DNA of 64,000 nt, from assembly GCF_000018285.1 (NCBI RefSeq), contig NC_009901.1, positions 4,463,001 through 4,527,000 of the forward strand, read 5' to 3'. The stretch's first letter is position 1; every line of letters starts with the position of its first letter. The translations under genes and the position numbers were made by a program. Origin of the DNA: Shewanella pealeana ATCC 700345 (GTDB taxonomy: Bacteria > Pseudomonadota > Gammaproteobacteria > Enterobacterales > Shewanellaceae). Below are positions 8,892 to 18,198 of the stretch, piece by piece. The notes under the pieces were generated by a model. The model did not search any database. It was not told the DNA's origin and worked only from the letters and a program-made list of their open reading frames with translations.

Positions 8892-10541
8892 CTACGAGCG
8901 CTCTGCTTGTTGATTAAGCGAGGCTTTGCCAAATTGCTGCTCCGCCATCGCTTTCGCCATTTTAGGCGCTTGCCACAAAGTAGGTAGTAGCACAAAAGAG
9001 ACCGGAACGGCGGTGATCACAATAAAGGATTGTAAGGCGGAAATGCCGCCCGAGCCCATCGCAATTAGCGCGATAGCAACCAGCCCCATCAATATGCCCC
9101 AAAACGCACGCATTGCCCCACTAGGCTCGGTAGAACCGGTGACAACCACACTAATGGTGTAAGTCATCGAGTCACCCGTAGTAACAATGAAGGTAGTCGT
9201 AAGGATCAAAAACAGTATCGCTATCAGCGTCGGCATTGGCAGCTGTGAAGTAATCGCCAGCAACACGCCTGGTAAGTTAAAGCCTTCAAATGCATTAGCA
9301 ATAACACCAGGGTTAGCGAGCTCAAATGCTAGACCTGAACCACCAACAACACTAAACCAGAAACAGGTGATTAGCGGTGCAATAATAGAAATCGACAGGA
9401 TCAATTGGCGAATCGTGCGGCCACGAGAAATACGCGCAATGAAAATAGCCATCATAGGGCCATAACCAATAAACCAGCCCCAGAAAAATACCGTCCACCA
9501 ACTTAGCCAGTTGGCATCACCACGATAGAGCGACATAGGCACAAAATCATTCACCATTCTCGCCACGCCTTGCATGTAACCATCAACAATAAAGCTGGTT
9601 GGGCCAAATAATAGAATAAAGATGATGAGTGCGACTGAAAGTAAAATATTGTAGCGGCTAACTAGCTGAATGCCGCGGCTAAGGCCGCTCAATGCCGACA
9701 AGGTATACATGGCGATAGCAAACACTACCACCAAACTTTGGGTGATTAAGGTATCTTGCACACCAAAAAGTTCATTGAGTGCGTAGCTGATTTGCAGGCC
9801 AAGGAAGCCGATAGGGCCAATGGTGCCCGCAGCCACTGCAATAATACAGAAAGTGTCGGTTAAGGTACCAACCCAGCTATTAAGCGCTCTGTCGCCAAAA
9901 ATGGGATACAACAAGGTGCGAGGTTGCAACGGTAAGCCTTTGTCGTAGTGCAGATGCATTAACACGATTGCCGCCAAGCTACCGAGTATCGCCCACGCTA
10001 AGAAGCCCCAATGCAGGAATGATTGCGATAACGCATTGATTGCCAGCCTGCGACCTTCAGCTTCACCATAAAATGGCGGCGAAGAAACAAAGTGAGCGAT
10101 AGGCTCTGCCGCCGCCCAAAATACACCACCACCCGCTAATAGGGTACACAGGATAATAGCCAACCATTTGAAGGTATCCATTTCCGGCGCTTTAAGGTTA
10201 CCCAAGGTAACATCGCCAGTTCTAGCAAAGGCTAAGTAGAGACCAATCACAAAGTTAGCCAACAGCAGAACTTGCCAAAAAGGGCCAAACCATAGGGTCA
10301 CTTTTGAGAATCCAACTTGAATGACGCTGGACAGAGCGGAGGTATCGAAAACAGCAAGCAGTACGAAGAGAACGAGAAAGCCGCCACTTAACCAGAGTAC
10401 AGGACTGGCAAAGGCGTTAGTGGTTGATGCATCACTTCGCTCAGGCGGATGCGCCGCAAGGTAATTTTCATCAGTTGATTTACGCTCAACAGATTGTGTC
10501 AAATTCGACATTAAGTATTCGCTTTTATCGTCGTCAGCCAT
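8892..10541 (-). CDS. BCCT family betaine/choline/carnitine-type transporter
   Basis: An inner-membrane secondary transporter for quaternary ammonium compounds or similar osmolytes, energised by Na+ or H+. The 549 residues have about 12 membrane helices after a polar N-terminus. Family signatures are GGGVFWAAAEPIAHF in the early helices and the WLSWWTVFFWGWFIGYGPMM / ARISRGRTIRQLI block near residues 345-380, followed by TTTFIVTTGDSMTYT. Two starts are possible: the first ATG (10541) and an in-frame ATG ten codons later; neither has a strong ribosome-binding site. No choline-oxidation genes are adjacent, so the substrate cannot be assigned. Confidence 0.9.
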   Translation of the reverse strand: MADDDKSEYLMSNLTQSVERKSTDENYLAAHPPERSDASTTNAFASPVLWLSGGFLVLFVLLAVFDTSALSSVIQVGFSKVTLWFGPFWQVLLLANFVIGLYLAFARTGDVTLGNLKAPEMDTFKWLAIILCTLLAGGGVFWAAAEPIAHFVSSPPFYGEAEGRRLAINALSQSFLHWGFLAWAILGSLAAIVLMHLHYDKGLPLQPRTLLYPIFGDRALNSWVGTLTDTFCIIAVAAGTIGPIGFLGLQISYALNELFGVQDTLITQSLVVVFAIAMYTLSALSGLSRGIQLVSRYNILLSVALIIFILLFGPTSFIVDGYMQGVARMVNDFVPMSLYRGDANWLSWWTVFFWGWFIGYGPMMAIFIARISRGRTIRQLILSISIIAPLITCFWFSVVGGSGLAFELANPGVIANAFEGFNLPGVLLAITSQLPMPTLIAILFLILTTTFIVTTGDSMTYTISVVVTGSTEPSGAMRAFWGILMGLVAIALIAMGSGGISALQSFIVITAVPVSFVLLPTLWQAPKMAKAMAEQQFGKASLNQQAERS

Positions 10542-10930
10542 TAAATGAGCGCCGTTTAGCGCTACTATTTTTAAGCTGATTCGGTGAATTTTCCTCGGCT
10601 ATCGCAAAGACTTATAGCGACTTTGTAAAGGTTGAGGCTGTAAAAGGGGCGATATTTTAACACATACGAAAGTCGAATAAAAATCACCCTTGGCAGCGCT
10701 AAAGTTGCAGCATACATTAGAGAGTAGTGAATTATTTCAGTTTCAATGCTATTTCAAGCGTTTAATCTGCCCCTGTACCCACGCCTTGCAAGGCAAATTG
10801 GGGCTTCGTAAACAAGGGGGGGCGATGGCTTTTATTGCGGGGGAGTCGCGTTATACTTACTCTAGATAAGTCATCTCAGAGCTGTGCATCCATATAAGCT
10901 CGAATGCACAGGCCCGATAACAGTAGTCAG
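10542..10930. other. Intergenic region upstream of the BCCT gene
   Basis: 389 bases without a gene, between two leftward genes. It should hold the BCCT promoter. A G7 run lies at about 10818-10824. No riboswitch, hairpin operator or ORF remnant was recognised. Confidence 0.35.
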
Positions 10931-11434
10931 TTAGATCTGGCTCACTCTCACATCATCACCTAAGCCTTCGAGTGACTCAATCACTCTCTTGCTGGTTACA
11001 GACTCCGGAATAGCAAGGGTTAAGGTTGAGGAAAATACCGGAGACCCCATGCCGATAACGGCTAGACGGTGACATTCCAACGACTCAACGTCGACCTCGA
11101 GAACAGCCAAAATACTGTCAATGTCTCGTGTTAAACCGGGGCGGTCATTACAATCAAATACAAATTTGGCGGTTTGATATGCGCTAGGGGAGCGCTCAGC
11201 GACTAGAGCGTAGGAAAAGTATAGCGCAGGGAAATGAGCCACAAAGTCAGACTCAAGTTGCGGCTGAGATTCAGCCTCGATAGCCACCTCAAACAGCGCA
11301 GTAAACTGTCCGCCGAGTTTAATGACTTTACTCATTTGCCATTCACCACCATGTTTACGGGTGATCTCGGCCAACGATTTAATTATGTCTGGTTCAGTCA
11401 CACCGCTGACAGTGGTAACAAAAGTCTTCTTCAT
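10931..11434 (-). CDS. ACT-domain protein related to glycine cleavage regulator GcvR
   Basis: A 167-residue cytosolic protein with two ACT-type domains. The first begins MKKTFVTTVSGVTEPDIIKSL. The second begins about residue 88 with AKFVFDCNDRPGLTRDIDSIL, the classic ligand-binding loop of ACT domains (D-R-P-G-L). Size and order match the GcvR family, in which E. coli GcvR antagonises GcvA in glycine-dependent control. Shewanella-type genomes carry more than one GcvR-like protein, so the exact role here is open. An AGAGG ribosome-binding site precedes the ATG. It is transcribed alone. Confidence 0.8.
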   Translation of the reverse strand: MKKTFVTTVSGVTEPDIIKSLAEITRKHGGEWQMSKVIKLGGQFTALFEVAIEAESQPQLESDFVAHFPALYFSYALVAERSPSAYQTAKFVFDCNDRPGLTRDIDSILAVLEVDVESLECHRLAVIGMGSPVFSSTLTLAIPESVTSKRVIESLEGLGDDVRVSQI

Positions 11435-11852
11435 ACCAAGTACCTCTCAATACAAAATATACAGTGAAAACGAATCGCTCACATACAAACTTATCGATAG
11501 AATCAATCTACCACAGCCACAGTGCTATACCAATCTCATTAACTGAACTTAACCTTTTTATCAGTGTGATTATCCACCCCGCCACACTTTAACAGGCTAT
11601 ACCGCCAAGACGCCCTCTTTGGAGGCGCTTCTTAGAGCTCAGCCACCCATTATTAATCAATAACATAATTGCCTCCCTTGTTTAATTAAGCCTACAGCAA
11701 TTCTTCTTATCGAACTCGCTATCTAACACAAGGGTTAAATTAAGAGATTTATTTAGGGCGAGTGAGTTTAGCCTTGTAAGATTACCCTCCCCAAAAGAGC
11801 AGCAGCAATACCTGATTAAATTATTGAGAACATGGAGTTAACGTTGGGCTAA
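11435..11852. other. Intergenic region without recognised gene
   Basis: About 420 bases between the GcvR-like gene and the broken immunity gene. It should contain the GcvR-like gene's promoter on its left side. No convincing ORF, hairpin or repeat was seen. Confidence 0.35.
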
Positions 11853-12109
11853 TACTTTTTTGCCAGAGAAAACGTGGGCATTACCGACAAGATGAAGACG
11901 GCGACGAGATGATTCGTGGTATTCGCCACTTACGCATCGACCCTAAAGCTCAAGCAGAAACCGAGTTAGCGCGGCAATTAGCCTTTTTCGATCCCGCTTG
12001 GTACAAATACGTTTTCTTTCATAAGTCAGTGGTCGAGCAACTCAGTAAAATCAAGCTAACCGGCGTAGAGTTTATAGCAGCCGAAGGCTACTTAGACTCT
12101 GGCGGCTAA
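11853..12109 (+). pseudogene. Broken Imm11-type (DUF1629) immunity gene
   Basis: The left end encodes YFFAREN directly after a TAA, the same start as the intact protein at 17637 (MSDYFFAREN). Within about 20 codons that frame stops. In another frame the DNA continues as an Imm11-like C-terminal half from 11909: RIDPKAQAETELARQLAFF, then YKYVFFHKSVVEQL, then KLTGVEFIAAEGY. The central part of about 100 codons is missing. This is therefore an internally deleted and frameshifted copy. The ATG at 11909 could in principle give a 66-residue fragment, but no function is expected. Confidence 0.7.
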
Positions 12110-12975
12110 GGTGGCCCCGGCAAACGCCACAAATACCATTCATCATGGGGCACGATTATCTGGGCCAAGGAGCGGAGCCTAGGCTCTGAACTTGAGATTT
12201 CAGCCCCACCATGTTGCAATTATTTTAATTCGCCATAAAACTTGTTAATAAACCGATTTAATTTGAATAATTACAAATTAAATTTCCAAAGTGATTTAGC
12301 AAAAAAACCATCTCAACTTTTTTGTTTTAAGTCAGATTCGATTTATTTTGATCATTAGTAAGTAAAAAAAACAGCAAACAGCATCATAAATTTTTTACTT
12401 TAAACTTTACGACACAGAGATATAAATACCCCCCCTCCAACCTCATGACACACACCAATAATGTATATGGGTAGGTGTTTGTTTTTAAGGTGTTTAAATA
12501 AAAGCTTACTATCTACGTTTTATCTGGCGAACAAAATTATGATCAAGGGTTTATCTCTACGCCACAGTATCAAATTGAAAAACCTGTAAAGCCATTTACA
12601 AAAAACACCGTAAAAGCTTTAATGAAATGTAAGCAAACAGTGTTTGCCCGTAAATTAAATCACCAATTAAGGCAGTTACTAGTACAAACGTTGTCTCTTG
12701 TTGTTTTTTATCGAGCTATATAATACCCATTCATATAATTTTATTACTAGATTTGATTGAACAGTTAATTAAACCTTTATTTTAGTTTGTTAAAACCCGC
12801 GGTTAGACACATATTGCTCACTTTACTTCCTCATTAATTTTAATTAATTTACCTTGAATTTAGGATGTCCGACCTGTTTAGTTCGCGTATCCAACATCAC
12901 TTAACCTTCCCAATTTAATAATTAAGTGTTGCTATCAATTTTAATAAAAAATAATAAATGGTTTTTGGAGTAAAT
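12110..12975. other. Long AT-rich leader region upstream of the nucleotidase gene
   Basis: About 865 bases with no supportable gene. An open frame from about 12500 to 12722 (after a TAA; contains EQNYDQGFISTPQYQIEKP) has no start codon at its head and no ribosome-binding site. The region contains a C7 run near 12429 and several long A/T tracts. The promoter for the nucleotidase gene should lie in the right half. Confidence 0.4.
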
Positions 12976-15126
12976 ATGAAATTAAGTACTAAGAAGCTTC
13001 TGCTTGTTTCAAGCATCGCTGCTGCTTTAGTGGGTTGTAACAGCTCATCAGACGATGATAATAATGTTAGTGACAACACCATCACTGTACGTTTGATGGA
13101 AACAACAGACATCCACACCAACGTAATGCCGTACAACTACTTTGTCAGCGAAGAAGTCAACGAAACTACGTTACCTGAATGGGGCTTAGCGCGTACTTCT
13201 TTGGTTATCGAAGCTGCACGTAATGAAGTTGAAAATAGCATGCTATTTGATAACGGTGACTTAATCCAAGGTAGCCCAATGGGCGACTATATGGCGTCAC
13301 TGGGTACTGATCACGTTAAAGAAAATACCCACCCTGTTTATAAAGCAATGAACGAATTGCAATACGACGCAGCTAACTTGGGTAACCATGAGTTTAACTA
13401 CGGTTTAGATTTCCTAGACGAGTCTCTTAAAGGTTCAGACTTCCCTTATGTGAGCGCCAACGTATGGAAAGTTGATAACTCGCTAGAAAAAGTAAGTAAT
13501 GCCGCAGAAGAGTGTGAAGTTCGTATTACTGAAGAGTTTTATGAGGAAGCTGAACATAAGTATCAGCCATACGTGATCTTAGATCGTGAATTTAAGAGCA
13601 GCAACGGTGAGTCTTACTTAGTTAAAGTCGGTGTTATCGGCTTTACCCCACCTAATATTATGGGTTGGGATGCATCATTACTAAAATGTAATGTCATGGT
13701 GTCTGACATCAAGAAAACTGCTGAACATTATGTTCCAAAGATGAAAGCTGAAGGCGCAGACATTATTGTTGCTATCCCTCACTCAGGTCTAAATGACAAT
13801 GACAATGAGTTTGCTGAAAACGCAACACTGCACCTTGCCTATGTTGACGACATTGATGCCATCATGTTTGGCCACGATCACCGTGAATTCCCTAATACAA
13901 CCGGAGAATACGGCGAAATCGAAGGCGTTGATGCCGAGCTTGGATTAATTAATGGTGTTCCAGCTGTTATGCCAGGTTTCTGGGGCGCTAAGCTAGGTGT
14001 TATTGACTTAACGCTAACAACTAAAGATAACGGCGAAAGCTGGAGCGTTGACCATACTAAGTCAACATCAAAACTACGCTCACTTATTCCTAATAGTTCA
14101 AATCGTATTATCGAAGATTTAGTCGCTGATGAGCACCAAGGCACGATTGATTACATGTCTACATCTATTGCTTCAATCGATGTGAACATGAACAGCTTCT
14201 TCCCACAAGTGGTACCTGATTTATCTATTCAAGTGGTTAACGAAGCGCAACTGCACCAGTTAATGAAGTGGAAAGAAGCTGGTGAATTTGCCAATGCTGC
14301 TGACGACGCTATCTTCTTGTCAGTTTCTGCACCATTCAAGTCTGGCCGTAACGGTCCACAAGACTTTACCAACATCCAAGAAGGCGAGCTAACTAACGCA
14401 TCTGTTGCTGATATCTATGTATTTGATAACAATACGCCAGCAGTGTTAAAGATGACTGGTTCAGATATGAAGAACTGGATTGAGTGGGTTAACTCAAACG
14501 CATACAACAGCCTACCTTTAGCGGCTGGTGAGCGCTTCCTAAATGAATCATTCCCTGGCTATAACTTTGACGTATTCTTCGGTGGCTTCAGCCAAGCTGG
14601 TGAAGGCTTACTTAAGTACACAGTTAACGTTGAGAATGAGTCAAAGTACATCGACATTAACGGTTTTGAGTACACAGAGACTGAAAATAAGCAGATCGAC
14701 AGCCTAACTTATAACGGCGTTGAAATTGCTGATGACGCAGAAATCTATGTTATTACTAACAACTACCGTGCGTCTAACGTAAAAATGCCTGGTGTTGATA
14801 AAGCCGTTCTTGTTAAAGAAGAAGCGGCATTTAACAACCGTGAGTTAGTGCAATACTACCTAGAAGACTCGCTAGCTGATAATCAAGGTGACGCGTCATT
14901 AGCATTCCCGAATGCCGAAGTGTTCCAACTTATAGCACCAAACACCGATAGCGTTTGGTTTGCATCAGCAACACTTGATGAAGCATTCCGCTGTGTTGAC
15001 AGTGGTATCACAGGTCTTTCTACTACAAAAGAAGAAGAAACTAAAGCGGGTACTGAAGGCTTTACTAAGTTCCACTTTAACTTTGACTACAACGGTGAGT
15101 TTAACTGTGCGGCTAAAGCTAAGTAA
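12976..15126 (+). CDS. CpdB-like 2',3'-cyclic-nucleotide phosphodiesterase/5'-nucleotidase lipoprotein
   Basis: An envelope enzyme that dephosphorylates nucleotides or 2',3'-cyclic nucleotides for nucleoside and phosphate scavenging. From ATG 12976 (GGAG lies between it and the upstream ATG at 12958) it has 716 residues. The lipoprotein signal is LVGC followed by a Ser/Asp-rich tether. The metallophosphatase motifs are TTDIHTNVMP, FDNGDLIQGSPMGDY, NLGNHEFNYGL, IPHSG and MFGHDH. The C-terminal 5'-nucleotidase substrate domain includes DIYVFDNNTPAVLKMTG and TNNYRASNVKMPG. GNHEFN rather than GNHEFD points to the CpdB side of the family. Exact substrate preference is inferred. It is monocistronic. 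Confidence 0.88.
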   Translation: MKLSTKKLLLVSSIAAALVGCNSSSDDDNNVSDNTITVRLMETTDIHTNVMPYNYFVSEEVNETTLPEWGLARTSLVIEAARNEVENSMLFDNGDLIQGSPMGDYMASLGTDHVKENTHPVYKAMNELQYDAANLGNHEFNYGLDFLDESLKGSDFPYVSANVWKVDNSLEKVSNAAEECEVRITEEFYEEAEHKYQPYVILDREFKSSNGESYLVKVGVIGFTPPNIMGWDASLLKCNVMVSDIKKTAEHYVPKMKAEGADIIVAIPHSGLNDNDNEFAENATLHLAYVDDIDAIMFGHDHREFPNTTGEYGEIEGVDAELGLINGVPAVMPGFWGAKLGVIDLTLTTKDNGESWSVDHTKSTSKLRSLIPNSSNRIIEDLVADEHQGTIDYMSTSIASIDVNMNSFFPQVVPDLSIQVVNEAQLHQLMKWKEAGEFANAADDAIFLSVSAPFKSGRNGPQDFTNIQEGELTNASVADIYVFDNNTPAVLKMTGSDMKNWIEWVNSNAYNSLPLAAGERFLNESFPGYNFDVFFGGFSQAGEGLLKYTVNVENESKYIDINGFEYTETENKQIDSLTYNGVEIADDAEIYVITNNYRASNVKMPGVDKAVLVKEEAAFNNRELVQYYLEDSLADNQGDASLAFPNAEVFQLIAPNTDSVWFASATLDEAFRCVDSGITGLSTTKEEETKAGTEGFTKFHFNFDYNGEFNCAAKAK

Positions 15127-15190
15127 CTAACACTAAGTTACTAACGCTAAGTAACTGGCACCAAGCGACTAACGCTAAGCAACTTAAGCC
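15121..15190. repeat. Five tandem 14-bp repeats starting at the nucleotidase stop codon
   Basis: Five imperfect 14-bp units, each beginning AAG and most containing CTAACRCT, occupy 15121-15190. The first unit starts with the last codon (AAG) and stop (TAA) of the nucleotidase gene. Confidence 0.75.
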
Positions 15191-15216
15191 GCTTTAAACC
15201 GAGTTAGATTAAAATC

Positions 15217-15252
15217 AAAAATCCCTACTTAGCAATAAGTAGGGATTTTTTT
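15217..15252 (+). terminator. Strong terminator between nucleotidase and transglutaminase-like genes
   Basis: AAAAATCCCTACTTA pairs with TAAGTAGGGATTTTT around a short loop, with A- and T-runs on both sides. It can serve both convergent genes. Confidence 0.85.
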
Positions 15253-15256
15253 ATAG

Positions 15257-16435
15257 CTACTGGTAGCGCACCTCAGCGAAAGTCATGGGTCCAATAACGC
15301 CTTCGTTAGAGACACTTCTTACTTCAAACCGGTTGATACCGTTTTGCAATTCCCATGTGTATTCAGCAGCTTTATGCTCAATCCAATCATTTTGATTGGT
15401 TTTAAGCTGATAGTGAGAAAACTGCTGCATATTATTATACAGAGTCATAGCCACTTTGCCCTGCGCGGCAAAGCGCCACATATTATCAAGGTAATCTTGT
15501 TCTGATTCGATTTTGTTCTGTTGCATGACCGACTGAAAGCTCACGTCAGCATTAGGTAATGCAGACATAGAGAAAAATGTTTGATTCATTTTCGGGTAAG
15601 CAATTTCAACAGCTTTGGTAAACAACTTAGTCCTGTTAGACCCCATCCCCTGAAAAGTAAGAAATGGCTCTTTTGCCTCCATCATCAGCACTGTGCTCTG
15701 TTTTTTATCGCCAATCTGCTGCGACGCAACATGATAACCAAAGTAGTTCGTTAAAAATTGACTATAGCCCGCTTGGTTATCTTGCTGCTTGATATCATTC
15801 ACTTTGGCAAAATTGCTGGTGACAATAAATGATATTTGTTCAAATTTACCCTGCCGCTTTAAGCGGTACATGTCATGAATGTTGAGGTACTGCCCCTCAT
15901 ATTGAGCATAGGTACTAAATTGTGGGTCGAAGAATACCCATTTGTTTAAGTCATTAGACCAAACCTCGGTAGCAACATGGCCTTTCCCCCAACCACCATA
16001 GGCGACATCGCTTGACTGCAAACCAATCTGCCGAGAATGATGCCCCATCGCAGACAAAATATCGGCCATCACCTTACCGTATTCAACACAGCGATACCTT
16101 GTACCTTGCTGATGCACCGACTTTAGAATGTCTAACGAACTCATCTCGCTCGGTGCTTCATTAAGCCCATCGTGTTGCCATTGGCTTGCAACCCAATCCA
16201 TCACCTCAATAAACAGTTGTGGCTCTTGATACTGCTTGAATTTGGCCCGTTCAAACACATAAGCAACAAGTTCAGGATCTTGCTTAAAGCTCCCCTCTTT
16301 CGCCGCCACGACCATGTTAGTTTGATAATTATTGCTTGCTATCACTTCCACTTTAACCAGCTCATTTGCCAGCAATGTGCTGGGGAGCAGAGCCGCAATA
16401 CATAGCACTTTCAACTTAAATAATGAGGGCAACAA
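15257..16435 (-). CDS. Secreted transglutaminase-like superfamily protein
   Basis: A 392-residue periplasmic or secreted protein with a signal peptide ending near LLANE. A papain-like transglutaminase core lies about residues 80-190. The catalytic Cys is in YRCVEYGKVMADILSAMG, the His in GKGHVATEVW and the Asp in FFDPQF, giving the complete triad. Such domains act as cysteine proteases, peptide cyclases or cross-linkers; the reaction here is unknown. The start is a TTG eight bases after AAGGA (a double TTG); no ATG is near. The C-terminal 200 residues match nothing recognised. Confidence 0.75.
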   Translation of the reverse strand: MLPSLFKLKVLCIAALLPSTLLANELVKVEVIASNNYQTNMVVAAKEGSFKQDPELVAYVFERAKFKQYQEPQLFIEVMDWVASQWQHDGLNEAPSEMSSLDILKSVHQQGTRYRCVEYGKVMADILSAMGHHSRQIGLQSSDVAYGGWGKGHVATEVWSNDLNKWVFFDPQFSTYAQYEGQYLNIHDMYRLKRQGKFEQISFIVTSNFAKVNDIKQQDNQAGYSQFLTNYFGYHVASQQIGDKKQSTVLMMEAKEPFLTFQGMGSNRTKLFTKAVEIAYPKMNQTFFSMSALPNADVSFQSVMQQNKIESEQDYLDNMWRFAAQGKVAMTLYNNMQQFSHYQLKTNQNDWIEHKAAEYTWELQNGINRFEVRSVSNEGVIGPMTFAEVRYQ

Positions 16436-16728
16436 AATTCAATTCCTTGTAAATGATGGATGAGTACCGACTGCGATAACAAGCTAGCCAACAAGCAGTC
16501 TGTCTTTATTTAAAATCAATAACATACTATCTAACTCTAGGCTTATCAACACTCTAGATTTACCTATCGATAGCTCTCAATAACACGCGAGCCGTGATTC
16601 GTTTACTTACTTAAATTTAAGTAAAAATTAATCAATTAGTTTGATCATAAATAAGGCAGACAAATCAAGTGTCGGGTAGTATCTTTCCATGAAATTTAAA
16701 TTGGTGTAAATAAAGGAAGTTACATAAG

Positions 16729-17295
16729 ATGCTCATGGAAAGAGGCGTGCTTGTTCGCTGGAATGAAGAAAGAGGCTTCGGCTTTATTAAGCCAGAAACC
16801 ACTAATGCTAAAGATGTGTTTATTCATATATCGGCGCTAAAGCATATGGCTCGCAAACCCGTTGTGGGCGACCAAATTCTGTTTCATAGCGAGCGTCAAG
16901 CCGATGGCAAACTCAAAGCTAGTAAAGCCAATATTGAAGGCGTAGCCGTTGTTGCCAATAGAGCTACCAACAAATATCCCCACAAGCGCCAACACCAAGC
17001 AAAATCTTCGTCTTTCAGCACCATACTTATCCCTCTTCTAATTCTATTAGGCATAGGCACGTTGGGTTTAAAAAAGTATGAAGAAATGACTGCAACACCA
17101 GTACTGACTAATAAAGATGTTGAACAAATGAAGTTTAACCCTGTGCAGAGCTTTCGTTGTGAAGCAGGTAAAACCCATTGCAGTCATATGAGTTCATGCG
17201 ATGAAGCCAAGTTTTACATCAAATACTGCCCCAGCACTCAAATGGATGGCGACAACGATGGTATCCCTTGTGAAAGACAACTTTGCAGTTGGTGA
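16729..17295 (+). CDS. Cold-shock domain / membrane helix / Excalibur domain protein
   Basis: A 188-residue fusion. The N-terminal cold-shock nucleic-acid-binding domain (about 1-70) has RNP-like motifs RGFGFIKPE and DVFIHISAL. A basic linker follows, then a membrane helix (about 98-115, STILIPLLILLGIGTLGL). The C-terminal Excalibur domain (about 145-187) has FRCEAGKTHCSHMSSC and the Ca2+-loop DGDNDGIPCE with paired Cys. The topology implies a cytoplasmic RNA/DNA-binding part tethered to an extracytoplasmic calcium-binding part. ATG 16729 follows AAGGAAG; the ATG six bases on is an equally good start. Function is unknown. The gene marks the left edge of the accessory region. Confidence 0.85.
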   Translation: MLMERGVLVRWNEERGFGFIKPETTNAKDVFIHISALKHMARKPVVGDQILFHSERQADGKLKASKANIEGVAVVANRATNKYPHKRQHQAKSSSFSTILIPLLILLGIGTLGLKKYEEMTATPVLTNKDVEQMKFNPVQSFRCEAGKTHCSHMSSCDEAKFYIKYCPSTQMDGDNDGIPCERQLCSW

Positions 17296-17348
17296 TACTT
17301 ATGTTTAGCCCTTAGTTTAGCCGTGCAACCAAACATTGTGCAAAATCA

Positions 17349-17444
17349 ATGCATTACACACCAACATATGGCAAGATTGCTCTCTTAATAGGTAATGACA
17401 TCAATTGTAACCAGTGCACTAAAAAACGCGCCGATGAAACAAGC
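17349..17444 (+). pseudogene. Remnant of a NERD/zinc-ribbon gene (3' part)
   Basis: This stretch matches the part of the intact NERD gene at about 22672-22758 that encodes YTPMYGKFGYYINCNQCTK, with base changes, a small insertion and frame disruption. Homology ends at AAACAAGC, where the 108-bp repeat begins. No function is expected. Confidence 0.75.
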
Positions 17445-17446
17445 TT

Positions 17447-17554
17447 CTCGTTCGAAAGTTCGATAACTAGGTTATCTCTCATCTTGTTTTCAACGGTCTC
17501 AGCCGTATCTACACGGATTGAGACAAGCAGTAAATTAAGACTGATGAGTTGAAA
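17447..17554. repeat. 108-bp dispersed repeat, copy 1
   Basis: Aligned by eye without gaps to 21517-21624; about 88 of 108 positions agree. Both begin CTCGTTCGAAAG. An internal stem ATAAC/GTTAT is kept while its three-base loop differs (TAG here, TTC in copy 2). This copy abuts the NERD gene remnant on its left. Confidence 0.8.
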
Positions 17555-17636
17555 CAATTTACTCTATTTCCATACCCCTAATATTTAACCCGTTCAGGTT
17601 GTAAGGTAATGGATCCCACATGCTAAAGGTTACAAC

Positions 17637-18197
17637 ATGAGTGATTATTTTTTTGCAAGAGAGAACCAGCTGACGCCAATATATGCAGTAGCTGAAGAGT
17701 TTGAAGAGGCGGCATTCAGTACTCGGTTTACTTTTCCAAGTGCACCTATACCTGTTTTTGCCACGCATAAACCAGCACAAGACTACGAGATCGCCGATAT
17801 TATATTGGAGCCAGCACTCGCTATCGCTAAGCGCCTTTTTGATTCGCTACAACTAGAGCAGCTATATGGCGCAAACTGGATCCCGCTCAAACTAATTGAT
17901 CAAGGCGAACACGATTTTATGATGCTGCAATTGGCACATGAGGTCGATGTTATTTGCCATGAACAGAGCACATTTAAGCGATTCAAACGCGGCTATATCA
18001 CAGGTATGAAAACACTGGTTATTGACTCTAATAAACTTGCGCAGCTCCCGCTATACAAACGGCTGGTGTTTCGCGATAAATCTTGGGGGTTTCACACCTT
18101 TTATCATAAAGATATCGTCAACCAAATAATGCGTCACTCACCGAAGGGAATCGAATTCGTGCCAATTGAAACTTTTAACGAGTCGTGGGCAGGCTGA
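17637..18197 (+). CDS. Imm11-type (DUF1629) immunity protein
   Basis: A 186-residue soluble protein matching the Imm11/DUF1629 pattern: DIILEPALAIAKRLFDSL, then GANWIPLKLID, a central segment, KTLVIDSNKL, RLVFRDKSWGFHTFYHKDIVNQI, and the closing KGIEFVPIET. This family is known from polymorphic-toxin loci, where it protects against a cognate toxin. The start follows AAAGG. The next gene begins one base after its stop, so the pair is co-transcribed. No toxin gene with RHS, VgrG, LXG or similar features is nearby, so it is an orphan. A broken paralogue lies at 11853. Confidence 0.72.
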   Translation: MSDYFFARENQLTPIYAVAEEFEEAAFSTRFTFPSAPIPVFATHKPAQDYEIADIILEPALAIAKRLFDSLQLEQLYGANWIPLKLIDQGEHDFMMLQLAHEVDVICHEQSTFKRFKRGYITGMKTLVIDSNKLAQLPLYKRLVFRDKSWGFHTFYHKDIVNQIMRHSPKGIEFVPIETFNESWAG

Positions 18198-18198
18198 T

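Noticed and set aside
12500..12722. Open frame of about 72 codons upstream of the nucleotidase gene
   Set aside because: No start codon at its head, no ribosome-binding site, and it lies in an AT-rich leader; kept only as a note in the gap entry.
17354..17557. Minus-strand 67-codon and plus-strand 67-codon ORFs over the first 108-bp repeat
   Set aside because: Both span the junction of the NERD remnant and the repeat, have no coding character and are explained by the repeat itself.
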